This document shows positions 4,805 through 5,092 of a stretch of 5,092 bases of DNA, piece after piece. The stretch's first letter is position 1. The number at the start of each line of letters is the position of its first letter. The notes below the pieces were generated by a model. It was not told where the DNA came from and made no database searches. It worked only from the letters and a program-made list of their open reading frames with translations. Origin of the DNA: Candidatus Thorarchaeota archaeon. GTDB lineage: Archaea > Asgardarchaeota > Thorarchaeia > Thorarchaeales > Thorarchaeaceae. Both the position numbers and the translations under genes were made by a program. The stretch lies in contig JAGLUV010000067.1 in the NCBI GenBank assembly GCA_023134215.1, forward strand, positions 1 through 5,092. Direction: 5' to 3'.

Positions 4805-5092
4805 TGAGTGCTCCAGACGAACAGCTCTATGTTGAAGAATGGAGGGCATACCCGATGCGTGAGCCGCTTATCTCGAAAGTTGTAGTGGACATCTGCACTG
4901 GAGGCGGCGAGGAGATGGGCAAAGCATCCACGATACTGGAACAGTTGACTGATCAAACCCCAGTCCAGTCAAAAGCCCGTCAGACGGTTAGGGAGTTTGG
5001 TATCAGGAAGAATGAAGCGATTGCCGTGAGAGTCACTCTGAGACACAAGAGAGCAGAGGAGTTCTTGGTTAAGGCGCTCAAGGCCAAGGAGA
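4804..5092 (+). CDS. rpl5: Large-subunit ribosomal protein uL5 (L5), 3' end outside the window
   Basis: uL5 binds 5S rRNA with uL18 and forms part of the central protuberance, contacting P-site tRNA and the 30S head. The window gives 96 residues; the complete archaeal protein is about 170-180, so roughly the last half is missing because of the window end. Visible family features are the N-terminal EEWRAYPMREPLISKVVVDICTGGGEEMGKASTILEQLTDQTPVQSKARQTVREFGIRKNEAIAVRVTLRHKRAEEFLVKAL, with the signature Q-x-P-V-x-[ST]-K-A-[RK]-x-T-[VI]-[RK]-x-FGIRK. The start ATG shares its A with the eS4 stop (TAATG), and GGAGGG (4790-4795) lies eight bases upstream inside eS4. Confidence 0.96.
   Translation, partial: MSAPDEQLYVEEWRAYPMREPLISKVVVDICTGGGEEMGKASTILEQLTDQTPVQSKARQTVREFGIRKNEAIAVRVTLRHKRAEEFLVKALKAKE

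Overview
The window is a stretch of archaeal chromosome carrying the middle of the universal ribosomal-protein cluster. From uL22 onward, seven complete ribosomal-protein genes, one complete RNase P protein gene and one 3'-truncated ribosomal-protein gene lie head to tail on the + strand: uL22, uS3, uL29, Rnp1 (RNase P protein), uS17, uL14, uL24, eS4 and uL5 (cut by the window end). Three things make it archaeal. eS4 occurs in archaea and eukaryotes but not in bacterial spc operons. An RNase P protein gene of the Rpp29/POP4 type sits between uL29 and uS17. The upstream partial gene looks like the C-terminal winged helix of an MCM helicase. Base composition is moderate, with many AGA/AGG arginine codons and strong GGAGG-type ribosome-binding sites, so the source is probably not a hyperhalophile. 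I cannot assign a phylum from the sequence alone; an uncultivated Asgard or Thermoplasmatota-like lineage would be a guess.

Layout. Positions 1-231 hold the end of a gene with an MCM-like C-terminal winged helix. Positions 281-670 hold a 129-residue protein of unknown function that looks like a winged-helix protein. Positions 671-976 contain no gene. They hold a TATA-like box (754-760) and several possible hairpins, and are best read as the promoter and long leader of the ribosomal-protein operon. Positions 977-5092 are the operon, with almost no spacing between genes: stop and start codons abut, overlap by 1-4 bases, or lie 2-11 bases apart, and nearly every ribosome-binding site lies inside or across the end of the preceding gene.

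How the genes work together. uS3, uS17 and eS4 build the small subunit. uL22, uL24 and uL29 surround the peptide exit tunnel, and uL14 and uL5 belong to the subunit interface and central protuberance. Rnp1 serves tRNA 5' maturation, so the transcript couples ribosome and tRNA supply.

Points most worth a second look are the roughly 96-residue acidic tail on uS3, the start of this operon at uL22 without uS19/uL2 in front of it, the structured 306-base leader, and the unknown winged-helix gene between MCM and the ribosomal genes. Nothing here looks like a wholly new system; the window is mostly conserved housekeeping.
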